Source of the DNA: Flavobacteriales bacterium CG_4_9_14_3_um_filter_32_8
Lineage (GTDB): Bacteria > Bacteroidota > Bacteroidia > Flavobacteriales_E > Vicingaceae
DNA: 31,890 nt
Assembly: GCA_002790175.1 (NCBI GenBank)
Contig: PFUQ01000222.1
Span: 1-31,890, forward strand
Direction of reading: 5' to 3'
Shown here: positions 15,981-22,430 of the stretch, one piece after another
How positions within the stretch are numbered: position 1 is the stretch's first letter
Layout: each line of letters starts with the position of its first letter
Notes under the pieces: generated by a model
Databases searched by the model: none
Told to the model about the DNA's origin: nothing
The model's input: only the letters and a program-made list of their open reading frames with translations
Program-made: the position numbers and the translations under genes

Positions 15981-16080
15981 CTCATGAGCTCGCTTTGCTC
16001 GGTTGTTTTTTATATGTCATCCGTCAGTTGACGGACGCCATGTATCTTCTTCACTTTTTGTGTGCTTAGGCACGTGGCTA
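15981..16080. repeat. GC-richer palindromic patch
   Basis: Within the 239-base gap between Lrp and cyclase genes lies a patch richer in G and C than its surroundings. It contains GAGC/GCTC (15986-16000), a perfect 7-bp stem TCCGTCA-gt-TGACGGA (16020-16035), and a short GTGC/GCAC hairpin near 16060-16073. No coding frame or T-run accompanies these. It could be a small palindromic repeat element or an RNA; I cannot tell which. Confidence 0.4.
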
Positions 16081-16174
16081 TTTCATAGTGCTATTTTTTA
16101 CTTTATTGGAATATCATTTTAAGATATCAAAAATAACAAAATTAAAATTGGAAAAATATGTTTTAAAGTTATTT

Positions 16175-16945
16175 TCAAGATAAAATGGCATACAAAATTG
16201 GTTTGCTAGGAGATGCATCATTTTCAAAACTTGCTATCTGAATATTTAAAAAGTAAGTGCCGTCTTTAATATGGTTTGGAACAAAAATTAGTTCCGTAAC
16301 TGTTCGTTGTGATTGCGTGTTTTTTGGATACTCCCAAAACGTACGATGAGCCAAAAGTGCTCCCCCATCTTCTTCTTTATCGATGGAGGGGGAGTCAATT
16401 AATAAATGCTCCACCCCATTATCTATTAAAAATTGTACCGCTCTATAATCAATATATGCAGAATTTTGATTGGTGTATTGTTTCGTTAACTTATTCAATT
16501 TATTGGGCAATGTTCTTATTACAAAAGCTTTTACTCCACCGAATGGCTGGGGCAGGCTATTTTTTTGCCATACTTTTTGGATTTGTTCTAACGTGATAAC
16601 AGCATCATTTCCTATTTGGATGGGCGTTACACTTACCACATTTGCCAAAAAGAAAAACTCTTTTAAACATTGATTAATCGTGTATTTTTCTTTACTAATA
16701 TGTCCAACACATTCGGTATGCGTTCCGTTGCCGTGAGGATTAAAAAAAATGTTGTTAAAATTTACCGAACCGCCTAAATGAACAGCTCCAACAAATCCAT
16801 TTGCCATTACTGGTTCAAACTTTGGAACATCAACGTAATAAGCAGTAACATTGCTTTTATCTGCTTTTAGAGGAATTGAAATATCTAATGGTTTTGAGAT
16901 ATCAATTTTGTAGTTATGGTTGTTGTATTGAATTTCTGCTCTCAT
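16175..16945 (-). CDS. Cyclase-family (kynurenine formamidase-like) metal hydrolase
   Basis: The 256-residue protein belongs to the cyclase family (PF04199 type). The metal-binding motif is NPHGNGTHTECVGH (residues 69-82), a variant of the usual HxGTHxDxxxH with Glu in place of Asp. Other family features are PLDISIPL at residue 19, the FVIRTLPN strand, and the HLLIDSPSIDKEEDGGALLAH segment bearing further catalytic residues. Family members hydrolyse amide or lactone bonds, for example N-formylkynurenine; no tryptophan-catabolic gene lies nearby, so the substrate is open. Its start overlaps the stop of hemW by 4 bases, indicating translational coupling. Confidence 0.88.
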   Translation of the reverse strand: MRAEIQYNNHNYKIDISKPLDISIPLKADKSNVTAYYVDVPKFEPVMANGFVGAVHLGGSVNFNNIFFNPHGNGTHTECVGHISKEKYTINQCLKEFFFLANVVSVTPIQIGNDAVITLEQIQKVWQKNSLPQPFGGVKAFVIRTLPNKLNKLTKQYTNQNSAYIDYRAVQFLIDNGVEHLLIDSPSIDKEEDGGALLAHRTFWEYPKNTQSQRTVTELIFVPNHIKDGTYFLNIQIASFENDASPSKPILYAILS

Positions 16946-18099
16946 TTTACATAAAATAAATCGGAAGTAATTTTATCTGTCATTAAAATTCCTTCGTCAG
17001 TTAAAACTACTTTAGTATTTAGTTGATGAAGATAAGAAGAATTTAAATAAAGAGTTAACTCTTGTTTAAAATGTCGATTTATTTTTTCGTTAAAATTGGT
17101 CTTAATGTAATCAATATCAATTCCCCAAATGGTTCTTAATCGCGTTAAAATGTATTCATTGTATGCGGTAATTTCGTCAATTATTTCTTCTTCAAAGCAA
17201 CTACTCCCTTCAGTTAATGCATTGATGTATTTGATGTTGTTGGCAACATTCCAACATCGTTTTAACGCACCTCTTTGTCCCCTCTCAAGAGGGAATTTAA
17301 TGTAAGAATGAGCAGATGGTCCAAAACCTAAATATTCTTCTCCTTTCCAATAATTACTGTTGTGTTGGGAAAAATAACCTTCTTTGGCAAAATTTGAAAC
17401 CTCATATTGAGTTAACCCCATTTTTTTTATTTCCTTAACTAACAGTTGAAATTGGTTAATGGTATTGTCATCATTTAATGTAGGTAGTTGACCAGTTTTG
17501 ATTTGATACCCTAAAGCTGTTTTTGGTTCTACCGTTAAACTGTATGCCGAAAGATGAGGAATGTTAAATTCCTTTACTTTATTTAAGTTTTTTAACCAGC
17601 TTTTATTCGTCAATAAGGGTGAACCATAAATTAAATCGATGGTAATGTTATCAAAACCAACATCCTGGCTCAACTTGATGCTTGTTTCGGCTTGGTTAGC
17701 AGAATGTGCTCGATTAAAAAAAAGAAGTTCTTCATTATTAAATGATTGTACTCCAATGCTTAAGCGATTTGCCCCAGCATTTTTAAATTCAATTAACTTG
17801 TTTTTGGTTAAGTCGTCTGGATTACATTCGATGGTAAATTCAATTTTTTCGGCAACATTGTAATTTTTATACACTGCATCAATTAGTAATTTCAAATCAT
17901 CAATTGCTAATATGGATGGCGTTCCTCCTCCAAAATAAATGGTATTCACAACACTGTTGATTTGATTTTTTCGAGAGGCTATTTCTTTAATAATTGCAGC
18001 AATCATTTCCGTTTTATTCTTTAACGAAGTAGAAAAATGAAAATCGCAATAACTGCAACTTTGTTTACAAAAAGGGATATGAATGTAGATGCCGGACAT
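16942..18099 (-). CDS. hemW: Radical SAM heme chaperone HemW
   Basis: The 385-residue protein opens with GIYIHIPFCKQSCSYCDF, holding the CxxxCxxC cluster motif plus the extra nearby Cys arrangement of HemW rather than HemN (no N-terminal extension), then FGGGTPS, SIGVQSF and YEVSNFA. HemW transfers heme to membrane enzymes; many members are misannotated as coproporphyrinogen oxidase. The C-terminal domain contains EYLGFGPSAHSY followed by WNVANN; between them lie about 14 extra residues (roughly 268-281, FPLERGQRGALK) encoded by a hairpin-bearing repeat. The cyclase gene overlaps its end by 4 bases. Confidence 0.95.
   Translation of the reverse strand: MSGIYIHIPFCKQSCSYCDFHFSTSLKNKTEMIAAIIKEIASRKNQINSVVNTIYFGGGTPSILAIDDLKLLIDAVYKNYNVAEKIEFTIECNPDDLTKNKLIEFKNAGANRLSIGVQSFNNEELLFFNRAHSANQAETSIKLSQDVGFDNITIDLIYGSPLLTNKSWLKNLNKVKEFNIPHLSAYSLTVEPKTALGYQIKTGQLPTLNDDNTINQFQLLVKEIKKMGLTQYEVSNFAKEGYFSQHNSNYWKGEEYLGFGPSAHSYIKFPLERGQRGALKRCWNVANNIKYINALTEGSSCFEEEIIDEITAYNEYILTRLRTIWGIDIDYIKTNFNEKINRHFKQELTLYLNSSYLHQLNTKVVLTDEGILMTDKITSDLFYVK
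17257..17298. repeat. Hairpin repeat inserted in frame within hemW
   Basis: This stretch contains CCCTCT (17280-17285) and AGAGGG (17288-17293), a 6-bp stem, next to CCTCTTTG. In composition and palindrome it is unlike the surrounding coding sequence. It encodes a Gly/Arg-rich peptide between two conserved HemW motifs. I recall similar CCCTCTTGAGAGGG-type repeats as dispersed elements in Bacteroidota genomes, but could not search. Confidence 0.5.
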
Positions 18100-18105
18100 G
18101 AATAG

Positions 18106-18210
18106 TTAAGAGTTGGTAAAGTTAAGAGTTGGTAAAGTCAAAAGTTCATAAAGTTAAAATATACACTAACCACCCACTCCTTATTCCTAAAATACTTACC
18201 CCTTATTCCT
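18106..18210. repeat. 16-bp tandem repeat and 10-bp direct repeat between hemW and kinase
   Basis: GTTAAGAGTTGGTAAA occurs twice exactly (18106-18121, 18122-18137), then a diverged third unit (18138-18153) and a partial fourth. Nearby, CCTTATTCCT occurs at 18179-18188 and 18201-18210. The third unit shares the 12-mer GTCAAAAGTTCA with the signal-peptide region of the gene at 19827-21065. Confidence 0.75.
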
Positions 18211-18213
18211 TTA

Positions 18214-19737
18214 TTATTTATTCAACACGATTCTAAAAGTAGTTCCTTTTACGTCCGATTGTTTCACAAATATTTTACCAGAATGGTAATTTTCAATAAT
18301 TCGTTTCACCAACGATAGCCCCAATCCCCAGCCTCTTTGTTTGGTAGTGTAACCTGGTTCAAAAATTGTTTTCTGTTTCGCTCTAGGTATTCCTGACCCA
18401 GTATCGGTAATGTCAATATACACAAATTGCATTTGGTCTGTAACAAAAATATGAATGCTTCCTTCTCCTTTCATAGCATCAACAGCATTTTTTATTAAAT
18501 TTTCTAATACCCAACTAAATAAGGAAGGATTTAATTTAGCTACTATTTCTGAATTGTTTTGTGCTGTAAAAGTGATGTTTACTTTTTTAGAAATTCTTAC
18601 TTTGATATAACCTAATGTACTATTGATGACCTCATTTAAATTTTCTAGTTCTAATTTTGGAACGGAACCTATTTTTGAAAAACGTTCTGTAATCACCTCC
18701 AAACGAGCAATATCCTTTGATAATTCATTAATCGTATTTTCATCAATATTTTTTGTTTTCAAATATTCTACCCAAGCCATTAACGATGATAATGGAGTTC
18801 CTAATTGATGTGCGGTTTCTTTCGCCATTCCAACCCAAACCTGATTTTGCTCTACTTTTCGGGAAGTACTAAACAGGTAATAAGAGATTAACAAGAACAA
18901 AGAGATGATGAGTAGTTGAAAATAAGGGTAATATTTTAATTGTTGCAATAATTTAGAGTCTTTGTAAAAAATATAGTTCGTTGTCTGGTTGTTAATTGAG
19001 ATGGCAATCGGTTCATTTTGCTGACGCATTTCTGCAATGGTAGCTTCTAAAAAAGTCTGACTAATTCCTGTTTTTCCTCCTTCTAAATTTCCATATTCTA
19101 TGATATTGGTTTGCGTACTATCGGTATAAATAACAGGAACTGATGCCGAATTGATAACAATTTCGGAGATAAACGATTCGATTAAATCATCTAAAACAAT
19201 TTTTAGTTCGGAGAAAATTTTAGAGTCTTTATAGTACAATTTTTGCTGAAAAGTATAACCTGGAATGTGGTAAATTAAATCAATTGGCTGGTTGTTGCTA
19301 CTTTTCATTAGAGCCAATTGTTCTTGTAAAAACTGAGCAGTATCGATGCCTGGCTGCATATCAAAATTTCTATTGTTAACGATGTTGTCGTTTTTATCGA
19401 TAACAATTACAGGAATGGTAGTATTGCGGGAAAGGATGTCTAAATAAAAAGTTAAATCGTTGTGGTCGTTAGATGTCGCTGCCCGTTTGTTGGCTTCTGC
19501 CCACAATTCAATTTTGTTGCGTTCCTCATCGGCAATTTTTTTGAATAGCTCCCCTGTATAACTTACCAATGAAGCTTTATTTTGAATGGCTTCTGCCCAA
19601 AGTTGAACTTTTTCACGTTCATCGGCAGCAATTTTTTTAACTAAACTATTGGTGTACCACAACGAAGCTGCGATAATTAATACAGCAGCACCTGCTAACA
19701 GCAGTTTCCATCGTTGTTTTTTAGAATAGATATTCAA
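18214..19737 (-). CDS. Orphan membrane sensor histidine kinase with duplicated sensor region
   Basis: The 507-residue protein has a first membrane helix (about 11-30), an extracytoplasmic region, a second helix (about 272-289), then a HisKA domain with AKETAHQLGTPLSSL (His310 the predicted phosphoacceptor) and a HATPase domain with ENLIKNAVDAM, DTGSGIP and GWGLGLSLVKRI. The sensor region looks internally duplicated: a helix with KKIA-DER-K--LWAEA appears at residues 32-50 and 64-82, and a fold starting PVI--D and ending YYKDSK/FYKDSK appears at about 107-190 and 199-275. No response regulator is adjacent. The start codon is TTG at 19737, as an in-frame stop lies four codons upstream and no ATG is available. 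Confidence 0.92.
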   Translation of the reverse strand: MNIYSKKQRWKLLLAGAAVLIIAASLWYTNSLVKKIAADEREKVQLWAEAIQNKASLVSYTGELFKKIADEERNKIELWAEANKRAATSNDHNDLTFYLDILSRNTTIPVIVIDKNDNIVNNRNFDMQPGIDTAQFLQEQLALMKSSNNQPIDLIYHIPGYTFQQKLYYKDSKIFSELKIVLDDLIESFISEIVINSASVPVIYTDSTQTNIIEYGNLEGGKTGISQTFLEATIAEMRQQNEPIAISINNQTTNYIFYKDSKLLQQLKYYPYFQLLIISLFLLISYYLFSTSRKVEQNQVWVGMAKETAHQLGTPLSSLMAWVEYLKTKNIDENTINELSKDIARLEVITERFSKIGSVPKLELENLNEVINSTLGYIKVRISKKVNITFTAQNNSEIVAKLNPSLFSWVLENLIKNAVDAMKGEGSIHIFVTDQMQFVYIDITDTGSGIPRAKQKTIFEPGYTTKQRGWGLGLSLVKRIIENYHSGKIFVKQSDVKGTTFRIVLNK

Positions 19738-19826
19738 GCTAAATTTTTATAGTTGTTCAAAAGACGCGTGAAAATATAAAATAGTTGTAATTAATGGATG
19801 AGAATTGATGGAAACTTTTTATACGA

Positions 19827-21065
19827 TTAATAATTAACCACCTTAAAACACTCTTGTTTTGAATCTGAAATTACATTTACAAAATATATTCCTTGCTTTA
19901 CATCGTTCATGTTAATATTAAATTCTTTTTGATGGTAAACTACTGAAGTTTGTATGATTTCTCCCAACAAATTATAAATAGTAATTTTTAATTCCTTTTC
20001 TATTTTAGCTGCTTTAAAAACAAAATTTCCATTGCTAACATATCCTTTCCATTCTGAAATAGTATTGTTTTCGTTCACACTCACATTGGCAGGCAAATAG
20101 GCTTTTAAAACAATTGGCAAATGGTCCGACATGTAATACAATGCATCAATTATATTGGCTGGAGCAGCACCATTGGTTGGCGTTGCATTAATCGATTTGT
20201 TGTAGTGGTTGCCATCGTTGCCAACAGCTTTATAAGAGTTGGCAACATACGTTAATTTGTTGGCTCCTGTTAACAAATCATTCGTGAAAAACAGAAAATC
20301 AAATCGGTCGTCCATTCCGCCATAAGAACCACCATCGGGCAAACTATTTAACCGGGTACTTTGGGTATGAATACCTGCAAATGAAGAGTTACTGTTCCAA
20401 TTTCCTGACGAAGAAATTGGATCTAACAACAACACATTTCCACCATTTAAAATGGTGTTAAATGCAGGTTCGGTGCTAGTGTATAAATTAAAATCTCCTC
20501 CTAAAAACACATTCTCGATGTTGGTTCTGGTATCCATGTAATTTTTTAAAAGCACCACTTCCTGATTTCGTTGTGCTTCGTAGCCTTGACTTGCTTTTAA
20601 GTGTGCCATGTAACAATAAATAAAAACAGTATCGGAAGCAGCTGTTAATGCCGAACCGTTATAATAGAGCACATACTCGCTAATGTTTCGGAGAGTGGTG
20701 GGTATTTCGTGCTGACTAAATAAAGTTAATTTATTGGCATTGTAATACAATAGGTTATCGGTATCTGGACCATCATAATAAGTTGCTTTTTGATAATACG
20801 TTACACCATCCACATTTAACGCATTATTTAAAATAGTGGTCGCTCCTGCCGAAGAGTTCAACTCAGTAATCATAAAAATATCGGGTTGAAGATATTTTAT
20901 GATTGGTTTTAATGTATCTGCTTTTGTAGGATTAGAAGAAGGATAATTTAAAATGTTGTACGACACAATAGTCAACGTGTCTTGAGCTGAACAGTTAAAA
21001 GTCAAAAGTTCAAAATTCAAAGTCAACATTACTACTAATCTTAAAATTTTAGTTGTTTTTCGCAT
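19827..21065 (-). CDS. Secreted EEP-family nuclease/phosphatase with T9SS sorting domain
   Basis: The 412-residue protein has a signal peptide (1-28, ending NCSAQ), an endonuclease/exonuclease/phosphatase domain (about 30-325) and a T9SS sorting domain (about 340-412, with NLLGEIIQTS, GIYFVNVIS and a terminal FKVVNY). Catalytic motifs visible are VSYNILN (Asn36), the metal-binding Glu68 in ITELN, His155 in MAHLKAS, GGDFN (Asp191, Asn193), Asp256 in DRFDFLFF and SDH (313-315). It should act outside the cell on phosphodiesters, DNA and RNA being typical substrates of such enzymes. The second half of the signal peptide (TLNFELLTFN) is encoded by repeat-like DNA at 20994-21023. A second EEP gene lies 60 bases upstream on the same strand. 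Confidence 0.92.
   Translation of the reverse strand: MRKTTKILRLVVMLTLNFELLTFNCSAQDTLTIVSYNILNYPSSNPTKADTLKPIIKYLQPDIFMITELNSSAGATTILNNALNVDGVTYYQKATYYDGPDTDNLLYYNANKLTLFSQHEIPTTLRNISEYVLYYNGSALTAASDTVFIYCYMAHLKASQGYEAQRNQEVVLLKNYMDTRTNIENVFLGGDFNLYTSTEPAFNTILNGGNVLLLDPISSSGNWNSNSSFAGIHTQSTRLNSLPDGGSYGGMDDRFDFLFFTNDLLTGANKLTYVANSYKAVGNDGNHYNKSINATPTNGAAPANIIDALYYMSDHLPIVLKAYLPANVSVNENNTISEWKGYVSNGNFVFKAAKIEKELKITIYNLLGEIIQTSVVYHQKEFNINMNDVKQGIYFVNVISDSKQECFKVVNY
20994..21027. repeat. Repeat-like segment encoding part of a signal peptide
   Basis: The plus strand reads as degenerate units of GTTAAAA/GTCAAAA/GTTCAAAA/TTCAAA and contains the 12-mer GTCAAAAGTTCA (21001-21012), which also occurs in the intergenic tandem repeat at 18138-18149 in the same orientation. 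Translated on the minus strand it gives the hydrophobic TLNFELLTFN. Confidence 0.6.
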
Positions 21066-21125
21066 ATTTAGTTATTCGTTAATTGTTAATTGACTTCGAT
21101 CTTCTGACTTCTGACTATCTAAATC
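21066..21125. repeat. Intergenic degenerate repeats between two EEP genes
   Basis: On the minus strand the 60-base gap reads AGTCAGAAGTCAGAAG, then GATCGAAGTC, then AATTAACAATTAACGAATAAC. These are short tandem words of the same kinds seen at 15373-15470 and, in part, upstream of the Lrp gene. No promoter box is evident, which fits co-transcription of the two nuclease genes. Confidence 0.55.
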
Positions 21126-22184
21126 TTACTTTTTTTCTTTAATTAATAACAAATATACTGGAAAATGATCGCTGTAACCACCAACATAAGCACCACCCGC
21201 AAAAGTTCTATGTGGATAGCCTTTATATTGACCTGAATCATTAATTAAATACGGTTTGCTAAAAATAGTTGCTTTATAAAATTGGTACGACGAATAATCC
21301 AAACCTGTTAATGCTGAAGAAACCATAATTTGGTCGAACAAATTCCAAGCATCATTGTAGGCTAAAGTTCCTATCCCTTTCTTAAAATAACTTTCAAAAG
21401 GATTAAAAAGCACCTCTTTTGGAGTTTCTTCTTTTTGAGCTACGGTTTTTAAATGATTTTTTACGCTCGAATCGGTGGGGTCGTCATTTAAATCGCCCAT
21501 ATAAAAGATTTTAGCATTAGGTTCAATGGCTAAAATGGAATCGACGATAATTCTTCCCAAATTGGCAGCAGCTTCCCTTCTTGGTTTGCTCTTTTTTTCT
21601 CCACCACTTCGCGAAGGCCAGTGAGCAACAATAATATGAATTAACTCTCCATTCAAATAACCATTGACTAAGAGTTGGTCTCTAGTATAAAAAGTAGTAT
21701 CAATACTTCTTAAAGAAATGCTTTTACTTGAAGTTACTTTAAAATAAGCAGGATTGTATATAAAACCTACATCAATACCCCTTCTGTCAGGCGAATCATA
21801 ATGTACAATTTCGTAATTTCTATTTTTTAGTGCATCTGTTTTTAGCAAATCTTCCAAAACGGTTCTGTTCTCTACCTCAGCAACACCTAGCATTGCAACA
21901 CCATCGGGAGTGGCTTCCAATCCTAATTCTGAAATTACTTTCGACATGTGATTTAATTTTTCGTGATACCTTGCCGAAGTCCACCCACTTTTGCCTTTTG
22001 GTGTAAACTCTTCTTGTAAAATTTTAGTGGTATCAGGGTCTGAAATTGTATCGAACAAGTTTTCGAGGTTATAAAACCCGATGCAAGTCACCAACACCTC
22101 TTTTTTATCTTTCTGAGAAAAAGAGGTGTTAAATAAAAATAAAAATGCTATAGAAAATAAAAAATGGCGTTTTAAAAGTTTCAT
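21126..22184 (-). CDS. Secreted endonuclease/exonuclease/phosphatase family protein
   Basis: The 352-residue protein has a signal peptide (1-24, ending SFSQ) and one EEP domain filling the rest. Motifs in order: GFYNLENLFD (Asn39, Glu41), GVAEVENR (acidic metal ligands near 103-105), DRRGIDVGFIYN, VAHWPSRSGG (His188), MGDLNDDP (Asp231, Asn233), the substrate region WNLFDQIMVS and SDHFPV (Asp339, His340). The WPSRxGG and NLFDQIM segments are typical of the Bacteroidota secreted subfamily. It has no T9SS tail, so it is probably periplasmic or exported another way. It heads the leftward unit and diverges from the TonB-dependent receptor. Confidence 0.92.
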   Translation of the reverse strand: MKLLKRHFLFSIAFLFLFNTSFSQKDKKEVLVTCIGFYNLENLFDTISDPDTTKILQEEFTPKGKSGWTSARYHEKLNHMSKVISELGLEATPDGVAMLGVAEVENRTVLEDLLKTDALKNRNYEIVHYDSPDRRGIDVGFIYNPAYFKVTSSKSISLRSIDTTFYTRDQLLVNGYLNGELIHIIVAHWPSRSGGEKKSKPRREAAANLGRIIVDSILAIEPNAKIFYMGDLNDDPTDSSVKNHLKTVAQKEETPKEVLFNPFESYFKKGIGTLAYNDAWNLFDQIMVSSALTGLDYSSYQFYKATIFSKPYLINDSGQYKGYPHRTFAGGAYVGGYSDHFPVYLLLIKEKK

Positions 22185-22200
22185 AGGATAAATTTTTTGG

Positions 22201-22208
22201 CAAAGTAA
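22201..22208 (-). promoter_or_regulatory. Possible -7 box of the leftward nuclease unit
   Basis: On the minus strand TTACTTTG (one mismatch to TAnnTTTG) ends 16 bases before the ATG at 22184. No clear -33 TTG accompanies it. Confidence 0.35.
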
Positions 22209-22259
22209 ACCAATTATATTCTATGAAATGAAAAGAAACAAAATGTAATCATTAATTAG

Positions 22260-22280
22260 TTGTTAAATAATTATTAACAA
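22260..22280. promoter_or_regulatory. 21-bp dyad, candidate operator
   Basis: TTGTTAA (22260-22266) and TTAACAA (22274-22280) form a perfect 7-bp inverted repeat with a 7-base AT spacer. It sits between the divergent nuclease and receptor promoters, 7 bases ahead of the receptor's -33 region, a sensible place for a shared regulator. No cognate regulator can be named. Confidence 0.4.
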
Positions 22281-22287
22281 TTTAATG

Positions 22288-22323
22288 TTTTGAGATTATT
22301 ATTAATTATAAAGTTTAATTTTG
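22288..22323 (+). promoter_or_regulatory. Promoter of the TonB-receptor/DUF5689 operon
   Basis: TTTTG (22288-22292), a 23-base spacer and TAATTTTG (22316-22323) fit the Bacteroidota -33/-7 pattern, the -7 box exactly and the spacer at the long end. Transcription would start near 22330, leaving a leader of about 100 bases before the ATG at 22431. Confidence 0.5.
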
Positions 22324-22335
22324 AACCGATGTTTT

Positions 22336-22352
22336 AATAACCCTTGGTTATT
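22336..22352 (+). promoter_or_regulatory. Hairpin at the start of the receptor leader
   Basis: AATAACC (22336-22342) pairs perfectly with GGTTATT (22346-22352) around a CTT loop. It would lie at the 5' end of the predicted transcript, where a stem can stabilise mRNA, or could be a second operator. A T-run is only partial (TTTT at 22351-22354), so a terminator role is unlikely. Confidence 0.4.
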
Positions 22353-22430
22353 TTACCAAAAAAAAGTGAACACCCTAGGAAGCATTGACTTCTAACCGCT
22401 TTATTTTTATATCTTTTTTTAAATTATTAA

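Noticed and set aside
16309..16673. Plus-strand frames across the cyclase gene
   Set aside because: The minus-strand cyclase has clear metal-binding motifs and is coupled to hemW; the opposite frames have no family signature.
18106..18160. Possible CRISPR array
   Set aside because: The repeats are 16 bases, directly adjacent with no spacers, and decay after two units; no cas gene is present.
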